This document shows, in pieces, positions 4,834 to 6,402 of a stretch of 6,402 nt of DNA. The notes under the pieces are model-generated. The model did not search any database. It was not told the DNA's origin and was given only the letters and a program-made list of their open reading frames with translations. The first letter of the stretch is position 1, and every line of letters begins with the position of its first letter. Both the position numbers and the translations under genes were made by a program. The DNA comes from Myxococcota bacterium (lineage in GTDB: Bacteria; Myxococcota_C; UBA6777): contig CAUJFU010000288.1 of NCBI GenBank assembly GCA_963169055.1, positions 1 through 6,402 on the forward strand, given 5' to 3'.

Positions 4834-6084
4834 TTAGCGCTTGCGCTTCGTGGAAGAAAGCGGAGGGGCCGACGGATCGTGCGAGGGCTGTTCGTGTGTG
4901 GGCTGTTCGTGCGAGGGCTGTTCGTGTGTGGGCTGTTCGTGCGTGGGCTGTTCGTGTGTGGGCTGTTCGTGTGGGGTGGCGGCTTCGTTCAAGCGGTAGA
5001 GATGGAAGGTTGGGCAGGTGGGATCTTGAAGAAGGCGATGTTGCGTGGTTTGGATGGCGATGTCGCTTTGATCTGCGCCGATCCATCGGCGTTTGAGCCG
5101 CTGCGCTGCGAGAAGAGTTGTACCAGAACCACAGAAGAGATCTGCGACGGTGTCGCCTTCGTTGCTCCACGAACGCAACAGGCGTTCGAGCAAGGCCAGC
5201 GGTTTTTGGGTCGGATAGCCCGAGCGTTCTGTGCGGGGGCAGTGCATCATATCGGGGATATCATCCCAGACATCGCCGATATGCTTGGGTTCGAGGACAT
5301 GGTGTTTGTCGTGTTCGAGGAAATACTTGATACGGATCTGCCGATTGCGCGTGTAATAAATGCGGCCTTCCAAAGCCAACCGATCGATGCTTTGATCGGT
5401 GTAATCACCGCGTGGGCTGGTTTTGAAAGGGTGGCCCTGTTCGTCGATCAGGATATGCTTGGGGAGTTGTGCTTTGGGATGGCGGAGGATGCGGTCTTGT
5501 CGGTGGTAAGTGGGTGTGCCTTTGGAAAAGACCAGTAAAGTGTCGTGGTTGCGGGGGAATTGTCCTGCGTGGGCTTTGGCTCCCCGCCCTCCATAAGACC
5601 AGATGATCTCGTTTTGTAAAGATTCTTCGCCCATGATCTCAAAAAGAAGCGTTGCAACATAAGAAGAAAATCGAGTATCTGTGTGGACAATCAGCACACC
5701 ATGTGGAGAAAGAAGTTCTGTTATACAGCAGAGTCGAGGGTAAAGCATCGAAAGAAATTGTGCTTTATCGCTCCATGTATCGCGGTAAGCAGTTATCGGA
5801 GAGTTGCTTGGAGTTTGGCGAGTGCGAAAGATGCGGCCTGTTGCAAAAGGGGGATCGAGGTAGATCAGGTCGATTTGTTGGGCGTGAGAGCAGCGGAGAT
5901 GTTGGAGCGCAAGAAGGTTGTCCCCATGATAGAGAGCATTGGGCGGAGTGTGAAGAGAAGCCTCCGAAGGATCGGAGGGCGTTGGAAAGGTGCCGAGGTG
6001 TTGTGGGTCGGGTGGATTGCTTGGGGGAGGAAGCGACGGTTTGTTTGGCCACAGCAGGGTGATCGGGGGCGTTTTTGCGGGCAT
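4834..6084 (-). CDS. Beta-class site-specific DNA methyltransferase (probably N6-adenine)
   Basis: 416 residues. The order of motifs is IV before I, the beta class: IDLIYLDPPFATGR (71-84) carries the catalytic DPPF; a middle region (about 155-285), including NEIIWSYGGRG and DVWDDIP, should hold target recognition; motif X is SGYPTQKPLALLERLL (288-303); motif I, ADLFCGSGTTLLA (314-326), binds S-adenosylmethionine. DPPF and the Mod-like layout favour N6-adenine methylation, though N4-cytosine is not excluded. The recognition sequence cannot be read. The core starts near NALYHGDNLLAL (49-60). Residues 1-48 are unusual, with 16 prolines, although TLLWPNK resembles the L-x-W-P-x-K start of some related enzymes. 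The C-terminus (about 370-416) is not part of the fold: six HEQP repeats, then a basic STKRKR end. The ATG is preceded only by a weak GAAGAGAG, 5 nt away. No restriction enzyme, specificity subunit or helicase gene is in the window, so it may be a solitary methyltransferase or its partner may lie outside. Confidence 0.92.
   Translation of the reverse strand: MPAKTPPITLLWPNKPSLPPPSNPPDPQHLGTFPTPSDPSEASLHTPPNALYHGDNLLALQHLRCSHAQQIDLIYLDPPFATGRIFRTRQTPSNSPITAYRDTWSDKAQFLSMLYPRLCCITELLSPHGVLIVHTDTRFSSYVATLLFEIMGEESLQNEIIWSYGGRGAKAHAGQFPRNHDTLLVFSKGTPTYHRQDRILRHPKAQLPKHILIDEQGHPFKTSPRGDYTDQSIDRLALEGRIYYTRNRQIRIKYFLEHDKHHVLEPKHIGDVWDDIPDMMHCPRTERSGYPTQKPLALLERLLRSWSNEGDTVADLFCGSGTTLLAAQRLKRRWIGADQSDIAIQTTQHRLLQDPTCPTFHLYRLNEAATPHEQPTHEQPTHEQPTHEQPSHEQPTHEQPSHDPSAPPLSSTKRKR
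4885..4974. repeat. Six 15-bp tandem repeats encoding the (T/S/P)HEQP tail
   Basis: Six consecutive 15-bp units begin GGGCTGTTCGTG on the plus strand, at 4885, 4900, 4915, 4930, 4945 and 4960. Only the last three bases vary: TGT, CGA, TGT, CGT, TGT, TGG. Units 1, 3 and 5 are identical, so the array also has a 30-bp higher-order period. A degenerate extra unit precedes it (4870-4884). On the coding (minus) strand each unit gives (P/T/S)-His-Glu-Gln-Pro. Because 15 is a multiple of three, gain or loss of units changes tail length without a frameshift. Confidence 0.93.
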
Positions 6085-6129
6085 CTGCGCTCTCTTCGTA
6101 TGGATCGGGCGGGCTTCGCGCCGAAAGGA

Positions 6130-6157
6130 TTTACACGATCGGAGGGGGATAGTGCAA
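6130..6157 (-). promoter_or_regulatory. Weak candidate promoter for the methyltransferase gene
   Basis: On the minus strand TTGCAC (6152-6157) and TGTAAA (6130-6135; 4 of 6 matches) are separated by 16 bp, about 46 nt before the methyltransferase ATG. The -35 match is poor (3 of 6). It is proposed because the divergent gap must contain a leftward promoter and nothing better was seen. Confidence 0.3.
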
Positions 6158-6172
6158 GAGGCGTTGTGTGGG

Positions 6173-6201
6173 TTGTTTTGTGAGGGGTGATCCGTTAAAA
6201 G
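6173..6201 (+). promoter_or_regulatory. Weak candidate promoter for the rightward exported-protein gene
   Basis: TTGTTT (6173-6178) and TAAAAG (6196-6201; 4 of 6 matches) are separated by 17 bp. Transcription from here would give a leader of roughly 90 nt containing a run of six T (6211-6216) and the hairpin at 6227-6265. The match is modest. Confidence 0.3.
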
Positions 6202-6226
6202 AGAAGGGCATTTTTTGATGAGTGGC

Positions 6227-6265
6227 GCACGTCGGCGTTCGCGGGTTGCGAAAAGGCCGATGTGC
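6227..6265 (+). promoter_or_regulatory. Stable leader hairpin upstream of the exported-protein gene
   Basis: GCACGTCGGC (6227-6236) pairs with GCCGATGTGC (6256-6265) over 10 bp, with one G-U wobble. Inside it, TTCGC (6238-6242) pairs with GCGAA (6248-6252). It ends 18 nt before the GGAGG of the next gene. No T tract follows, so it is not an intrinsic terminator in this direction. It could affect mRNA stability or translation, or bind a regulator as DNA; the sequence does not say which. Confidence 0.5.
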
Positions 6266-6295
6266 AGGGTTCAAACGACGTATGGAGGATACGTA

Positions 6296-6402
6296 ATGCG
6301 AAAGAGCGTGCTGCTGTGGGTGTTTGTCTGTAGCTTGTGGGGAGGGGCCGAATCATGGGCAGAACCGCCGAAAGGGCGGTTCTTGAGAGAGGTGCCGACA
6401 TC
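6296..6402 (+). CDS. Partial exported protein (signal peptide visible), function unknown
   Basis: The first 35 codons of a rightward gene that leaves the window. The ATG has an excellent ribosome binding site, GGAGG (6284-6288) with 7-nt spacing. The peptide begins MRKSVLLWVFVCSLW and continues GGAESWAEPPKGRF: a basic n-region, a hydrophobic core (4-15), then a likely signal peptidase I site after S20-W21-A22. Cys12 is not in a lipobox, so this is not a lipoprotein. The mature start (EPPKGRFLREVPT) is not recognised. The gene is divergent from the methyltransferase, with a 211-bp gap holding weak promoters and a leader hairpin. Confidence 0.8.
   Translation, partial: MRKSVLLWVFVCSLWGGAESWAEPPKGRFLREVPT

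Noticed and set aside
4798-5538. A 246-codon open frame on the plus strand with GLFV repeats
   Set aside because: It is the antisense reading of the methyltransferase and its 15-bp repeat, which leaves several frames free of stops. The minus-strand frame carries DPPF, FCGSGTT and TQKP motifs.

Overview
The window looks like ordinary chromosomal DNA from a Gram-negative bacterium of moderately high GC. It encodes a type II signal-peptide lipoprotein followed by an acidic, low-complexity linker, a type I signal-peptide protein and good GGAG-type ribosome binding sites. The lipoprotein style (short anchor, Glu/Gly/Thr-rich linker, large unrecognised exterior domain) recalls Myxococcota and related 'Deltaproteobacteria'. 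That placement is an impression from style and is not proven by the sequence.

Layout, left to right: (1) 1-99, minus strand: the first 33 codons of a YciO/Sua5/YrdC-type protein, driven by a near-consensus sigma-70 promoter at 142-170. (2) 398-2215, plus strand: a 605-residue predicted lipoprotein of unknown function. (3) 2216-2412: a convergent intergenic zone with a degenerate 21-bp tandem repeat. A 104-bp palindromic MITE-like element appears to have inserted into one repeat unit, and the repeat runs into the 3' end of the next gene. (4) 2381-3676, minus: a 12-TM major facilitator of the drug:H+ antiporter type. (5) 3725-4669, minus: a class II (Ntn, Cys2) glutamine amidotransferase-like enzyme, 48 bp upstream of the transporter and probably co-transcribed with it. 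(6) 4834-6084, minus: a beta-class DNA N6-adenine methyltransferase with a Pro-rich N-terminus and a C-terminal (T/S)HEQP pentapeptide tail encoded by a 15-bp tandem repeat. (7) 6296-6402, plus: the start of an exported protein, with a long stable hairpin in its leader.

No complete pathway or defence island is visible. The methyltransferase has no restriction partner inside the window, and its neighbours do not explain it. The most notable things are the element-in-a-repeat structure at 2222-2412, the repeat-encoded tail of the methyltransferase, and a strong G and T excess on the plus strand that is independent of gene direction and appears to shape protein composition: Gly/Val/Trp-rich for the rightward lipoprotein, Pro/His/Thr/Ser-rich tails for the leftward genes.
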